This document shows, one piece after another, positions 1 through 9,121 of a DNA stretch of 64,000 nt (its first letter is position 1; every line of letters starts with the position of its first letter). Position numbers and translations under genes: made by a program. The notes beneath the pieces were generated by a model that did no database searches, had not been told where the DNA came from, and saw only the letters and a program-made list of their open reading frames with translations. The stretch spans positions 124,001 to 188,000 of the forward strand of contig NZ_JARACP010000002.1 of the NCBI RefSeq assembly GCF_028765545.1. The letters are read 5' to 3'. Source of the stretch: Aliivibrio sp. S4MY1. GTDB lineage: Bacteria > Pseudomonadota > Gammaproteobacteria > Enterobacterales > Vibrionaceae.

Positions 1-40
1 TAAAGTTGAAGACGTTATCGTTGGTGAAATTACCGACTAA
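1..40 (+). CDS. 3' end of an upstream gene (partial)
   Basis: Only the last 12 codons and a TAA stop (38-40) are in the window; the tail reads KVEDVIVGEITD. The family cannot be recognised from so little. A short hairpin (111-123, TGCCT/AGGCA) follows but has no good T-run, so it is at best a weak terminator. The tail could also be a chance open frame. Confidence 0.4.
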   Translation, partial: KVEDVIVGEITD

Positions 41-137
41 TTTAGCTAGTACCTTCCTTTATTGATAATACTATGCATAAAAATCATAGAGTCTTTGAAA
101 AATAGTCATTTGCCTCATAGGCAGCCTTTCTCTACTA

Positions 138-172
138 TGCGCGCTCTTCTTTTTTAACCCTAAGAGCGCAGC
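138..172 (+). promoter_or_regulatory. Hairpin that would hide the ribosome binding site of the His-rich gene
   Basis: GCGCTCTT (141-148) is a perfect complement of AAGAGCGC (162-169), with a 13-base loop. The right arm contains the only plausible Shine-Dalgarno sequence (AAGAG, 162-166), six bases before the ATG at 173. Folded mRNA would therefore block initiation. This is the geometry of a translational switch (thermometer, metal or protein controlled), but which of these applies cannot be told from sequence. Confidence 0.5.
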
Positions 173-355
173 ATGTTTTCACAATCCATTTTCGCTCAAT
201 TGGTCAGAATGAGTGTGTTATTAGTTTTATCCCTTATTGCCGTTCATAACTCACCTGCTTTGTTGAATTTATTAGCTCAACAAGCCGTAAATAGTGGATG
301 CCACCAGCAAACAGGTCAAGACGATAGCCATCACCATTCTCATCATCACCATTAA
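173..355 (+). CDS. Small membrane-anchored or exported protein with His-rich tail
   Basis: A 60-residue protein. Residues about 10-35 are hydrophobic (signal peptide or one membrane segment). A polar stretch with one Cys follows, and the protein ends in a tail with seven His among the last eight residues, which could bind Ni, Zn, Cu or Co. It ends 9 bases before the MFS gene at 365, so the two are probably co-transcribed. A hairpin covers its ribosome binding site. I do not recognise the family. A metal sensor, chaperone or leader-peptide role for the transporter is inference. Confidence 0.55.
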   Translation: MFSQSIFAQLVRMSVLLVLSLIAVHNSPALLNLLAQQAVNSGCHQQTGQDDSHHHSHHHH

Positions 356-364
356 GAGCACATT

Positions 365-1573
365 ATGAGTATTTTTCGTTTTCCACCACTAGTATGGCTT
401 GGGATCGGGATTTTAATTATCAGTCTAGGGGTCAGACAATCATTCGGCATTTTCATGATGCCAATATCAGAGCACTTCCAAACAGGTCGTGAGTTTTTCA
501 GTTTTGCTATTGCTCTACAAAACCTTTTGTTTGGTATTTTCCAACCATTTATAGGCATGGCATCTGACAAATGGGGATCTAAACGTATCATTATTATTGG
601 GGCTATCGCTTATGCTGCAGGCCTTGCTTTAACGTCTATAGCAACTGAATCAAGTATGCTTTATGTCTCTCTTGGGGCATTAGTTGGCCTTGGATTAAGT
701 GCGACAAGTTATGTGATCATTTTAGGCGCAGTGGCTAAAGTAGTACCTGCTGAGCACGCAGCCAAAGCCTTTGGCTTAACTACTGCCGCAGGTTCATTTG
801 GTATGTTTGCCATGATCCCAGGCGCACAAACGTTATTGCATGACTTTAACTGGCAAATCGCGATGCAAGTATTTGCGATGTTATGTGCATTGATGGTGGC
901 TTTTGCGCTATTTATGAAAACCGCAAAACCATCATCACAAGGCACGACAGTAGAAGACACTCAAACTCTAACAGAGGCATTAAAAGAAGCCTTTTCACAC
1001 AAGGGCTACTGGTTAATACACGCCGGTTTCTTTGTGTGTGGTTTTCATGTGATGTTTATTGCAACGCATTTACCGAGTTATTTGGCAGATAAAGACTTAC
1101 CCACTTCAAGCGCGGCAATGGCATTAGCTTATGTGGGTATTTTTAATATCTTTGGATCTTACTTTTGGGGGGTAATGGGTGACAAATTCAACAAGCGTCA
1201 TGTGATGTCTGCGTTGTATTTTGTCCGTACCATTGTGATTGGTGCATTCGTCACTTTACCGGTAACAGAACATACAGCGGCTATCTTTGGTGGTGCCATT
1301 GGTTTCTGTTGGTTAGGTACTGTGCCATTAACCTCTGGTTTAGTACGCCAAATCTTCGGGGCTCGCTATTTATCGACCTTGTATGGCTTAGTATTCTTTA
1401 CTCACCAAATTGGCAGCTTCTTAGGTGCTTGGGCTGGTGGTCGTATTTACGATTACTACGGGTCATATGAGCCAATCTGGTGGTCTACCGTTGTGCTTGC
1501 TTTCTGTGCTGCATTAATTCATTTGCCTATTAATGATAAGCCTGTAGAAAGACTAAGATTACAAACCGCTTAG
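365..1573 (+). CDS. MFS transporter, 12 membrane segments
   Basis: A 402-residue major facilitator protein whose pattern of about 12 hydrophobic segments fills the whole length. The loop after segment 2 carries a GMASDKWGSKR stretch, a form of the MFS motif A (G-x-x-x-D-R/K-x-G-R/K-R). The overall look is that of the oxalate/formate or monocarboxylate-type MFS group, but the substrate is not evident. It follows the His-rich small gene after 9 bases, with AAGAG as ribosome binding site. That neighbour raises the possibility of a metal or metal-chelate substrate, which is inference only. Two hairpin terminators follow. Confidence 0.85.
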   Translation: MSIFRFPPLVWLGIGILIISLGVRQSFGIFMMPISEHFQTGREFFSFAIALQNLLFGIFQPFIGMASDKWGSKRIIIIGAIAYAAGLALTSIATESSMLYVSLGALVGLGLSATSYVIILGAVAKVVPAEHAAKAFGLTTAAGSFGMFAMIPGAQTLLHDFNWQIAMQVFAMLCALMVAFALFMKTAKPSSQGTTVEDTQTLTEALKEAFSHKGYWLIHAGFFVCGFHVMFIATHLPSYLADKDLPTSSAAMALAYVGIFNIFGSYFWGVMGDKFNKRHVMSALYFVRTIVIGAFVTLPVTEHTAAIFGGAIGFCWLGTVPLTSGLVRQIFGARYLSTLYGLVFFTHQIGSFLGAWAGGRIYDYYGSYEPIWWSTVVLAFCAALIHLPINDKPVERLRLQTA

Positions 1574-1609
1574 ATACGCTTTAAGAACAAGTCAACGCTA
1601 TACAACAAA

Positions 1610-1640
1610 GTCGATACTCTTCATGTGTATCGGCTTTTTT
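1610..1640 (+). terminator. Rho-independent terminator after MFS gene
   Basis: CGATAC (1612-1617) pairs with GTATCG (1627-1632). The stem is extended by a G-C pair outside and followed by six T (1635-1640). Confidence 0.8.
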
Positions 1641-1696
1641 CTGTCTGTTCACTTCAACGATTAATACAAGCGTTTAAATTTAGAGATCATTGGTTT

Positions 1697-1718
1697 CCGC
1701 TTAACAAGCGGCTTTTTT
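1697..1718 (+). terminator. Second terminator hairpin
   Basis: CCGCTT (1697-1702) and AAGCGG (1706-1711) form a 6-bp stem with a 3-base loop, followed by C and six T. It lies 57 bases after the first hairpin and may be a fail-safe terminator. The remaining 170 bases up to the TonB receptor gene are AT-rich and should hold its promoter; I see no clear box. Confidence 0.65.
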
Positions 1719-1894
1719 CTTAACAAGAGAAATCACAATGCAACAAAAAACGAAATAAATTACACAAATATAGAGTTAAGTCGTAAATTTCCTTCTCATT
1801 ATTATCTTAAATATAAGAATTAAATCAAAATATACGAAATGGGTATTTACTTAGTGCCGTTCATTCATTCTTTATATGTAGTGTGTTAGATATT

Positions 1895-4078
1895 ATGTTG
1901 ATTCTTCCTAGAGCCTCACTCCTATATGCTGTATGTGTCTTTATGTCTTTTTCCACAGTTGCAAACATAGAGCAAGAATTTGATGAACTTGATGCGCTGT
2001 TAAATATGCCTTTAGATTCACTCACTGAAACAAAAGTCGTTACCGCAACCAAAACCTCCTTAAGTTTATCGGATGTCCCTGCATCTGTTCATGTAATTAC
2101 CTCAAAAGAAATTGAACGCTCTAGTGCACGCTCGATTGCCGATGTCCTTATTCTTGCACCCGGCCTTCATGTCGCTAAATTCTCAGACTATGATTGGACA
2201 GTCTCTGCTCGTAGTAAAAACCAAGGTGAAAACAACACACTACTAGTAATGATTGATGGAAGAAGTACCGTCAACCCGATGTACTCTGGTGTTAACTGGG
2301 ATACCTTGCCTGTAAGCCTAGATAATATTGACCGTATTGAAGTAGTCTTAGGATCAGTGGGCACCATATGGGGAGGAAATGCGGTTAATGGTGTTGTTAA
2401 TATCATTACAAAAGATGCCGAAAACTCTCCAAAAGCTCAAGTAAGTACAGCGGTAGGTAATTTCGACTATAAAGAATTTAAAGCGCATCACAGTGGCCAG
2501 ATAAATGACTATGCCCATTTATCTGGCTATATCGAATCTTTACAACACTCTCCTTTTACCGATAAAGATCCTATCTTTAATGAACTTCGTCACTTAAAAG
2601 TATTAACTGAACGTTTTGGAATGCGTGCTGACTACCAAAACCAACAAAACACCGTCTCAATGCAATTTGGTGGGATCCGCTCTCGTGAAGATTATCAATG
2701 GTTGCAATACACACCTGCTTTTTTAGACCCGGCATCACATCAAAGTGATTACGACGCTTTCTTTACTGAAATGAACTCTCAAGAGGTGTTTGTAGGCTTT
2801 CAATATCTACATGACAAGCTGGATGGTGACCAATGGGAAAATCAACTTTGGCTCACTCACAGTGAATCAGACGGCACCAATGAACCCGCCAGTTTTACAC
2901 GTTTAGATTTAGATACTCGATACACGTTTAATACCCAAGATTTTGGGGCGCTAACTATCGGAGTCAACGCCCGTATTATTGATGAGGAATACGCTCAATT
3001 CACAGAAGAAGAACAATACTTTTCACCTTATATACGCACAGTTGAAGATTATGAATTCTTGAACCAAAGTTATGGTATATACGCGAACTGGACGATTAAT
3101 GTAACCGATACCACCGAAATCACACTGGGAAATCGTATTCAATATGCAAACATTACCGAAGAGTGGTATTCACAACCACAAGTGCGTGCACTGCAAAAAT
3201 TAACTGATAATCAACGTCTATGGATGGGCTGGGGTCGCGCAGTGATTACGCCTTCTCGCTTAGAGTTAGATACTCAATTTCAAGAAAACAGCTATTGCAG
3301 TAGTTGTGCTTATACCGTCAACCCTGATGGCAGTTTGAATTACTATGACTATATGATGTCATATCACTACCTCGGCAACCGCGATCTAAAACTAGAATCT
3401 ATCGACACTTATGAACTAGGTTACCGCTATTGGCAAGATAACCAGTTCCAGTTAAGTGTGAGCCTCTTCTACAGCCAACATAAGAATGTTCGAGCCTATC
3501 AAGGGTTAGGTGGTTATCGCTACTTTACCCCTGAAAGTTCGGGGGGCTCTAACGGCACCATCATTGATGATATGTTCGCGCAGTTAATCGACCCACTCTC
3601 CCAAGAAACCATGGGGGGAGAAATCAGCGCTCAGTGGAGACCTATTGATGTGCTGCAAGTTAACGCAAATTACAGCTATAAAACCATAGAAGGAGATTGT
3701 TCAGGCTCTATTTGTGGAACAAATAAACTACCTATCGTAGAGCTAGAAAATACTCCAAGCCATTATGCCACTTTGCATATTATGTGGGATATCCATCCAA
3801 CCGTTTGGGTCTCCTCTGTTGTTAACTATGTTTCAGCATCTGAACCTGATGAAGCACTTATTGAAGCCTATAAAGACTATGGTGATGACTACTTAGTATG
3901 GCCAGAGATCATCACTCTTGATATGTCGGTTAACTGGCAACACAAACCAACATGGCCAAGCATAAAAGTCAGCGCAGAAAACCTAGGCAGCGATCAACTA
4001 AAAGAATACCCAGAGCAATATGGCCCCTTTGCTAATGGTACCCAATACTACGCTGAAATCAGCTGGAATTTCATATAG
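1895..4078 (+). CDS. TonB-dependent outer-membrane receptor
   Basis: About 727 residues from the ATG at 1895; a GTG at 1883 in the same frame is less likely because the signal peptide fits the ATG. After the signal peptide comes a TonB-box-like region (ETKVVTATK), a plug domain (VPASVHVITSKEI, then VMIDGRS and VNGVVNIIT) and a beta-barrel ending in aromatic Phe-Ile. A Cys pair in a loop (SYCSSCAY) and another (DCSGSICG) may be disulfides. The ligand is unknown. The next two genes are a YfiR-like protein and a diguanylate cyclase, spaced 2 bases and then overlapping. The receptor is therefore probably part of a signalling operon rather than a plain nutrient gate. Confidence 0.9.
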   Translation: MLILPRASLLYAVCVFMSFSTVANIEQEFDELDALLNMPLDSLTETKVVTATKTSLSLSDVPASVHVITSKEIERSSARSIADVLILAPGLHVAKFSDYDWTVSARSKNQGENNTLLVMIDGRSTVNPMYSGVNWDTLPVSLDNIDRIEVVLGSVGTIWGGNAVNGVVNIITKDAENSPKAQVSTAVGNFDYKEFKAHHSGQINDYAHLSGYIESLQHSPFTDKDPIFNELRHLKVLTERFGMRADYQNQQNTVSMQFGGIRSREDYQWLQYTPAFLDPASHQSDYDAFFTEMNSQEVFVGFQYLHDKLDGDQWENQLWLTHSESDGTNEPASFTRLDLDTRYTFNTQDFGALTIGVNARIIDEEYAQFTEEEQYFSPYIRTVEDYEFLNQSYGIYANWTINVTDTTEITLGNRIQYANITEEWYSQPQVRALQKLTDNQRLWMGWGRAVITPSRLELDTQFQENSYCSSCAYTVNPDGSLNYYDYMMSYHYLGNRDLKLESIDTYELGYRYWQDNQFQLSVSLFYSQHKNVRAYQGLGGYRYFTPESSGGSNGTIIDDMFAQLIDPLSQETMGGEISAQWRPIDVLQVNANYSYKTIEGDCSGSICGTNKLPIVELENTPSHYATLHIMWDIHPTVWVSSVVNYVSASEPDEALIEAYKDYGDDYLVWPEIITLDMSVNWQHKPTWPSIKVSAENLGSDQLKEYPEQYGPFANGTQYYAEISWNFI

Positions 4079-4080
4079 CT

Positions 4081-4662
4081 ATGCTAAATACAAAAGCACA
4101 GGCAAGTTCATTTAGCTCTTTGTTTTACAGCTTACGTTGTAAAATAATGGGCTGCCTGTTGCTTTTACTTATCGGTTTTCCTCTAAAAGCAAATGATAAC
4201 AACATTCAAGATCACAACCTAAAAGCGGTTTATTTATTTCGTTTCGCTTTTTTAACCTCTTGGGGTGAGTTTGCACCAGCTAATAAACAATTCAATTTTT
4301 GCTCAGCAGCAGAATTAGAGACTAGTAATACCTTACAAACACTCATAGAAAAAAAACCTGAACGAGCAAAATTCACACCGTACATTTCCATAAAAGAACT
4401 AGAGAAAGAAACTTGCCATATCATTTATCTTTCAAGTCAAAACTCTAGTGTCATTCAGCAATTAAAAACGACGCAACCACACGCACTGCTTATCGGTGAC
4501 GGCAAGCCATTTGTTCAATCTGGCGGAATGATTGCATTTATTAAAGTAAACAACAGAATTAAACCTTTGATCAGTTTAAATAATATTAAGCCAACCGGGC
4601 TATCTATTCGTTCGCAACTGCTTTCAGTATCAGAAATAGCAACTAATGAGGATAAATTATGA
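4081..4662 (+). CDS. YfiR-family (DUF4154) periplasmic protein
   Basis: 193 residues with a hydrophobic signal segment at about 22-37; an in-frame ATG at 4147 could also start it. The core fits DUF4154: an N-terminal 'KAVYLFRFAFLTSW' helix, a central IIYLSS strand, and the family's C-terminal GGMIAF and LSIRSQLL blocks. Cys74 and Cys112 sit where the redox-sensitive Cys pair lies in Pseudomonas YfiR. In the YfiBNR system YfiR represses the cyclase YfiN from the periplasm. Here the gene starts 2 bases after the receptor stop and overlaps the cyclase by 4 bases. The inferred role is a periplasmic link between receptor and cyclase. Confidence 0.8.
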   Translation: MLNTKAQASSFSSLFYSLRCKIMGCLLLLLIGFPLKANDNNIQDHNLKAVYLFRFAFLTSWGEFAPANKQFNFCSAAELETSNTLQTLIEKKPERAKFTPYISIKELEKETCHIIYLSSQNSSVIQQLKTTQPHALLIGDGKPFVQSGGMIAFIKVNNRIKPLISLNNIKPTGLSIRSQLLSVSEIATNEDKL

Positions 4663-6596
4663 TTCATCATTGGTTTAGTGCATTACCGTTGCGTAAAAAA
4701 GTCATTTATCCAATTTGGACGTTATTAACACTAAGTAGCCTTATTCTTGGTGCTAGTGTCGCGCATTTTGTTGGTATTACTCATAGTGCTAATTTATATA
4801 CAAGAACGTCCATTCTTGCCCAGGGGATCGCGAGCAACCTATCTGGTGCTTTAATTTTTAATGATCAAGAAACGGGGTTAGACCAAATGAACGCCCTCTC
4901 TTTTGATCCCGAAATTATTGCTGCTCACGTTGAACATATAAATAATGAGCCTTTTGCAAAACTGGATAATTTACCAGAAAGCTGTCAGTGGAAAGATAAG
5001 GCTATTCATTGCTCTGACTCTGTTTTCTTTGCAGTGACCCACCCAATTACACTAGATAATGAACACCTTGGAAACCTAACAGTATGGGCATCCAAAGATA
5101 ATATGTTTAAACAGCGTAATCAGATCATCGTCATTTTCTTAATTACCTCAATAATACTGTCTGTTTTAGCGCTTATTTTTGCTCATGGATTACATCGATT
5201 AATTGCCACACCTTTATTGTCTTTATTTCATTCGATGCAAGGTGTTATTAGAAAAGGGGTTACCAATAAACGCCTTGATGTTTTACACCCAGATGAAATA
5301 GGTATGGTGACTCTCTGCTTTAATGACATGCTCGATAACCTGAGTCATCGAGATGATTTATTAACTCAAGCATTCCAAAGTTTAGAGGATAGAAATCACT
5401 ATATTAATCAAGTTCTTGAATCTATAGAGCAAGGTTTATTAGTCATTTCACCAAATAAAGAAATCACCTATTACAACCCAGCTGCCCATCTACTTTTTCC
5501 TGAGATTAAAAATCAAAGCAATCATATTGATGGTTCTTCAACGCCTAACTGTGTACTGCATGAGTTTGAACCAAGCGCACGCATTAACGAGCTATTAGAA
5601 CATATTGAACAGCACAAACGTTTGTTACCCGTTATTATCCGTCATCAAATTACTGGCGTACGCTATCAAATTTCATCATACCCAATTTCAGGTGAACAAC
5701 ACTCATTATTGCATATTGAAGACATCACTACACGCTATGCCGCAGAGCAACGTCAACGATTAGCCGAAACCATTTTTGACCAGAACCCAAGCTCTGTTGT
5801 CGTTCTTTTACGCGACATGAGCGTTGAAACAAAAAATACTGCCTTTATTCGTTATTTTGGTGATATCAATAAATTAGACCAATTAGTTGTTCACCACCCT
5901 GTTAAATTTTCTTATCGCATCTTAAAGCAATTACTCACTCGTGGTTCTTTTCAAATCAAAACCGATGTGTCTAGCAACGGAGAATGGCTACCTTGCTTAA
6001 TCACAATTAAAATCATTAAAAATAGCGAAAACAAAGTGGAATCTTTTGTTGTCTCCATTAATGATAAAACACAAGATGTAAAATTAAAGCAATTGAGATT
6101 TGAAGCGAATCATGATGCATTAACGCATTTAGCCAATAGGCAGAATGCTCATCAAACTCTTCTTAAATATCAACAAAGTAACACGCCGGTTTATATTTTA
6201 TTTCTTGATTTAGATGGCTTTAAAGCCGTGAATGATACTTATGGTCACCAGTGTGGTGATGACCTACTTAAGATAATTGCACAACGATTAAAAAATAGTG
6301 TCTCTAAAGATGATTTAGTGGCCCGTTTAGCGGGTGATGAATTCTTATTAGCATTTACTTTGACAAATGATGAAGAACAAACGCATAACCACATACATAC
6401 CGTTTTAAATCGAATTTTGGATGCGATAAATCAACCAATCATAATTGGACATTGTGAACCGGTAATCTCAGCAAGTATTGGGGTGTATTATTGGAAAGCA
6501 GATGAAAACGTAAGTGTCAAAGCGGCACTTAATAAAGCAGATAAAGCCATGTATTGCGCAAAAGTATCAGGAAAAAATCGATACCATATCGCTTAA
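4659..6596 (+). CDS. Membrane diguanylate cyclase with periplasmic sensor, HAMP, PAS and GGDEF
   Basis: 645 residues. A membrane segment at about 17-38, a roughly 115-residue periplasmic domain resembling the YfiN sensor, a second segment at about 154-176, HAMP at about 178-230, one or two PAS-like domains (about 245-475) and a C-terminal GGDEF domain. The active-site loop reads AGDEF (558-562), a variant that can still be active in other cyclases. The inhibitory I-site RxxD is absent (SKDD at that position), so product feedback may be missing. The start overlaps the YfiR-like gene (ATGA type). The predicted output is cyclic di-GMP in response to an outer-membrane or periplasmic signal. Confidence 0.88.
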   Translation: MIHHWFSALPLRKKVIYPIWTLLTLSSLILGASVAHFVGITHSANLYTRTSILAQGIASNLSGALIFNDQETGLDQMNALSFDPEIIAAHVEHINNEPFAKLDNLPESCQWKDKAIHCSDSVFFAVTHPITLDNEHLGNLTVWASKDNMFKQRNQIIVIFLITSIILSVLALIFAHGLHRLIATPLLSLFHSMQGVIRKGVTNKRLDVLHPDEIGMVTLCFNDMLDNLSHRDDLLTQAFQSLEDRNHYINQVLESIEQGLLVISPNKEITYYNPAAHLLFPEIKNQSNHIDGSSTPNCVLHEFEPSARINELLEHIEQHKRLLPVIIRHQITGVRYQISSYPISGEQHSLLHIEDITTRYAAEQRQRLAETIFDQNPSSVVVLLRDMSVETKNTAFIRYFGDINKLDQLVVHHPVKFSYRILKQLLTRGSFQIKTDVSSNGEWLPCLITIKIIKNSENKVESFVVSINDKTQDVKLKQLRFEANHDALTHLANRQNAHQTLLKYQQSNTPVYILFLDLDGFKAVNDTYGHQCGDDLLKIIAQRLKNSVSKDDLVARLAGDEFLLAFTLTNDEEQTHNHIHTVLNRILDAINQPIIIGHCEPVISASIGVYYWKADENVSVKAALNKADKAMYCAKVSGKNRYHIA

Positions 6597-6604
6597 TGGT
6601 ATCG
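6573..6604 (-). terminator. Terminator between two convergent cyclase genes
   Basis: CGATACCAT (6579-6587) and ATGGTATCG (6596-6604) form a perfect 9-bp stem. Read on the minus strand it is followed by a run of six T, so it should end the minus-strand cyclase transcript. It overlaps the stop codon of the plus-strand cyclase. Confidence 0.65.
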
Positions 6605-6618
6605 ATATCATTGACTCT

Positions 6619-7929
6619 TTAATCACTCTCTCTTTTAAGCATGGAGGGAGTGAATTCAGAACATGTTGTCCCTTCCTCTTTTTTCGCTTCATACATGGCA
6701 ATATCTGCGTACTTAATCAGCTCCTCTCCATGCTTCCCATGATCAGGATAAATAGCGACACCAATACTCAATGATATATCCATAGGTTCAGATCCTATAA
6801 TAACTGGAGAGGCAAACTGGTCTTGTAACTTTGATGATAATCTCTTCACACCAGAATGTTGAGCAATCTCTTGACCTATAATTAAAAACTCATCACCACC
6901 TAGTCGATATACATTATCTCTTCGTCTTACCGCTTTAACTAATAATTGTGATGTTTTAACCAAAACTTCATCGCCAACATCATGACCAAGCATATCATTA
7001 ATGTTTTTAAATTTATTTAAATCAATGAAATAGATAGCAACCTTAGAATGAGTTCGTTCGGCGTGCTGCAACGCATACTGAAGATCTTCATTCACCATTG
7101 TTCGATTTTTAAGTCCCGTCAATTCATCATGGTGTGCTTTATAGGTTAACGCTTCAGTCTTTTCATGAACGATTTCATTCATTTTAAAGAAAGCAGATAA
7201 TAGGTTGCCCATCTCATTTTTTTCAACAATATCGGAAATGTCTAATTTTTCACCTTGTTGCATTTTTTTAGTACTAGAAAGTAATAAATGAAGGGGATCG
7301 AACAAATTTCGCTTCATAAAAAAGAGAGTCGCAATGGCTAAAAAAGCCAAAAACACCATTTGTAGTTTAATGAAGGTCACCAACTTACTGCGATTTTCTT
7401 TATAATCACCCTTACGCTTTTCTAATAATAAAAGCTCAATATTAATGAACTGAGTTAAGTCTTTTCTCAGATCATCCATATACGCATTGCCTTTGTCTTC
7501 TTTGACAATAGCTAATGCTTGAGCCTGTTGGTTATTTTGCACTAATTCAATGGTTGATTTTAACTCATTGAACTTCAATTGCATCACTTCGGAAAGATGA
7601 TCAAGGGCCGCTTGTTGCTCTTTGTTATCACTCGTTAGTTGATATAAATGATCTAAGATGTTTCGAGCTTCTACTTCTCCAGTATAATAAGGCTTAAGAT
7701 AGCTAACCTCCTGAGTTAATAAAAATCCCCTTTGACCAGTCTCAGCATCTTTAAGGCAACTGAGTAATCTTTCTGAATTGGTTATCACATCATGAGTATG
7801 ATTTACCCATTCAAGTTTTTTATTACCATAAGCCTCTAACTTAAATGTCAGAATTGAACTGCTAATAGATACTGAAAACAGCACCAATAAATATAATGCT
7901 AACTTTAATCGAACGCTCATATTATCCAT
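6619..7929 (-). CDS. Diguanylate cyclase with CHASE3-like sensor
   Basis: 436 residues: membrane segment (about 9-29), a helical periplasmic domain of CHASE3 type (about 35-180, with DAETGQRGFLL), a second membrane segment (about 183-205), HAMP, then GGDEF. The catalytic motif is intact (GGDEF at 344-348) and an I-site RxxD is present (RRRD at 335-338), so it should make cyclic di-GMP and be feedback-inhibited. It converges on the YfiN-like cyclase with only 22 bases between them. Two starts are possible, MDNM at 7929 or the Met three codons later. Confidence 0.88.
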   Translation of the reverse strand: MDNMSVRLKLALYLLVLFSVSISSSILTFKLEAYGNKKLEWVNHTHDVITNSERLLSCLKDAETGQRGFLLTQEVSYLKPYYTGEVEARNILDHLYQLTSDNKEQQAALDHLSEVMQLKFNELKSTIELVQNNQQAQALAIVKEDKGNAYMDDLRKDLTQFINIELLLLEKRKGDYKENRSKLVTFIKLQMVFLAFLAIATLFFMKRNLFDPLHLLLSSTKKMQQGEKLDISDIVEKNEMGNLLSAFFKMNEIVHEKTEALTYKAHHDELTGLKNRTMVNEDLQYALQHAERTHSKVAIYFIDLNKFKNINDMLGHDVGDEVLVKTSQLLVKAVRRRDNVYRLGGDEFLIIGQEIAQHSGVKRLSSKLQDQFASPVIIGSEPMDISLSIGVAIYPDHGKHGEELIKYADIAMYEAKKEEGTTCSEFTPSMLKRESD

Positions 7930-8066
7930 AACCTTTTACTGCAACCCACTATAGTGAATAGTAGTCGATATAATAAAAAATGACAAAACTCTTTTTAATA
8001 AATGACTCAATATCAATCTTTAGAGGTAATAAATTTATTAATCACTCAGTTAACGCATTAAAGTGA

Positions 8067-8957
8067 CTAAGCTTGACAAGCTTTCGCTATAAACTTAATA
8101 AAGGTTCTTAATCGTTTTGGTTGATAGCGATCACGATGATAAAGGGCTGAAAAGTCGACACTTGGTATCCCCCACCCCTCAAATACTTGCTCAAGCTTAT
8201 TATCATCTAACTCTTGCTGACAATAAATCAATGGAACACGAATAATCCCATTCCCCGCTAACGCACCAGACACCAATACGCGACCATTTTTACACTGTAA
8301 ATTACCTTTCACGGTAACGTCATAATGCTCTTTATTTTTAAGAGATTGAAAATGCCACTTTCGTACTGACCCCGTTAAACAGTAATGTTGATTCAACTCC
8401 TTTGGGTGAACGGGTCTTCCATATTGAGCCAAATAAGAGGGACTTGCTAGCGTTCCCATTTCAATATTCAACAGCTTTTTAGCGACAAATCCTGAATCTT
8501 CAAGCGCTCCCATACGAAACGCAATATCAAACTCTTCTTCTATCAAATCGACACGGTTGCTACTAAAATCTAAACTCACCGATACATCAGGGTATTGCTG
8601 CATAAAATCATTCACTAACTCAGCTAGAAACACTTCACCTAAATAACCACCAACACAGTTTATCTTTATCTCTCCTTGCACTTTTTCGACATCATCTACA
8701 GCAGATAACAAAGCTTGGTCTATAGTATGAAGAGCTTGTTCACATTGATGATAAAAATGCTTTCCGGCCTCTGTTAAACGAAGCGTGCGTGTTGTTCGTA
8801 TTAATAAGGTCACGCCCATCTGTTTTTCTAAGCTACTTATTTGACGTGATACGTGCGAACGAGAAACATCGAGCGTTTCAGCGGCTTTAGTAAAGTTACC
8901 TAAACGAGCAATAAGAACAAACGAGCGAATATCAGTAAGGTTAATGTGATTAATCAT
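8067..8957 (-). CDS. LysR-family transcriptional regulator
   Basis: 296 residues with the LysR winged HTH at about 5-65 (FTKAAETLDVSRSHVSRQISSLE) and a substrate-binding domain behind it. It is divergent from the short-chain dehydrogenase gene at 9122, which is its likely target along with itself. It is of the CrgA/AaeR-like subgroup common in vibrios; the effector is unknown. Confidence 0.9.
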   Translation of the reverse strand: MINHINLTDIRSFVLIARLGNFTKAAETLDVSRSHVSRQISSLEKQMGVTLLIRTTRTLRLTEAGKHFYHQCEQALHTIDQALLSAVDDVEKVQGEIKINCVGGYLGEVFLAELVNDFMQQYPDVSVSLDFSSNRVDLIEEEFDIAFRMGALEDSGFVAKKLLNIEMGTLASPSYLAQYGRPVHPKELNQHYCLTGSVRKWHFQSLKNKEHYDVTVKGNLQCKNGRVLVSGALAGNGIIRVPLIYCQQELDDNKLEQVFEGWGIPSVDFSALYHRDRYQPKRLRTFIKFIAKACQA

Positions 8958-9121
8958 AATAGTGGTTCAATAATTATCGATGCCCTATTGTTGCAGTACA
9001 ACAACAGAGTTTCAAGTAAATGACTATATATCAACAATACAAGTCGTAGTAATATACCTCCATCGCAACGAAGCAGGGCTCTGACTTCGATTGTTCATTG
9101 AATTTATTAAGGAAATAGAAG

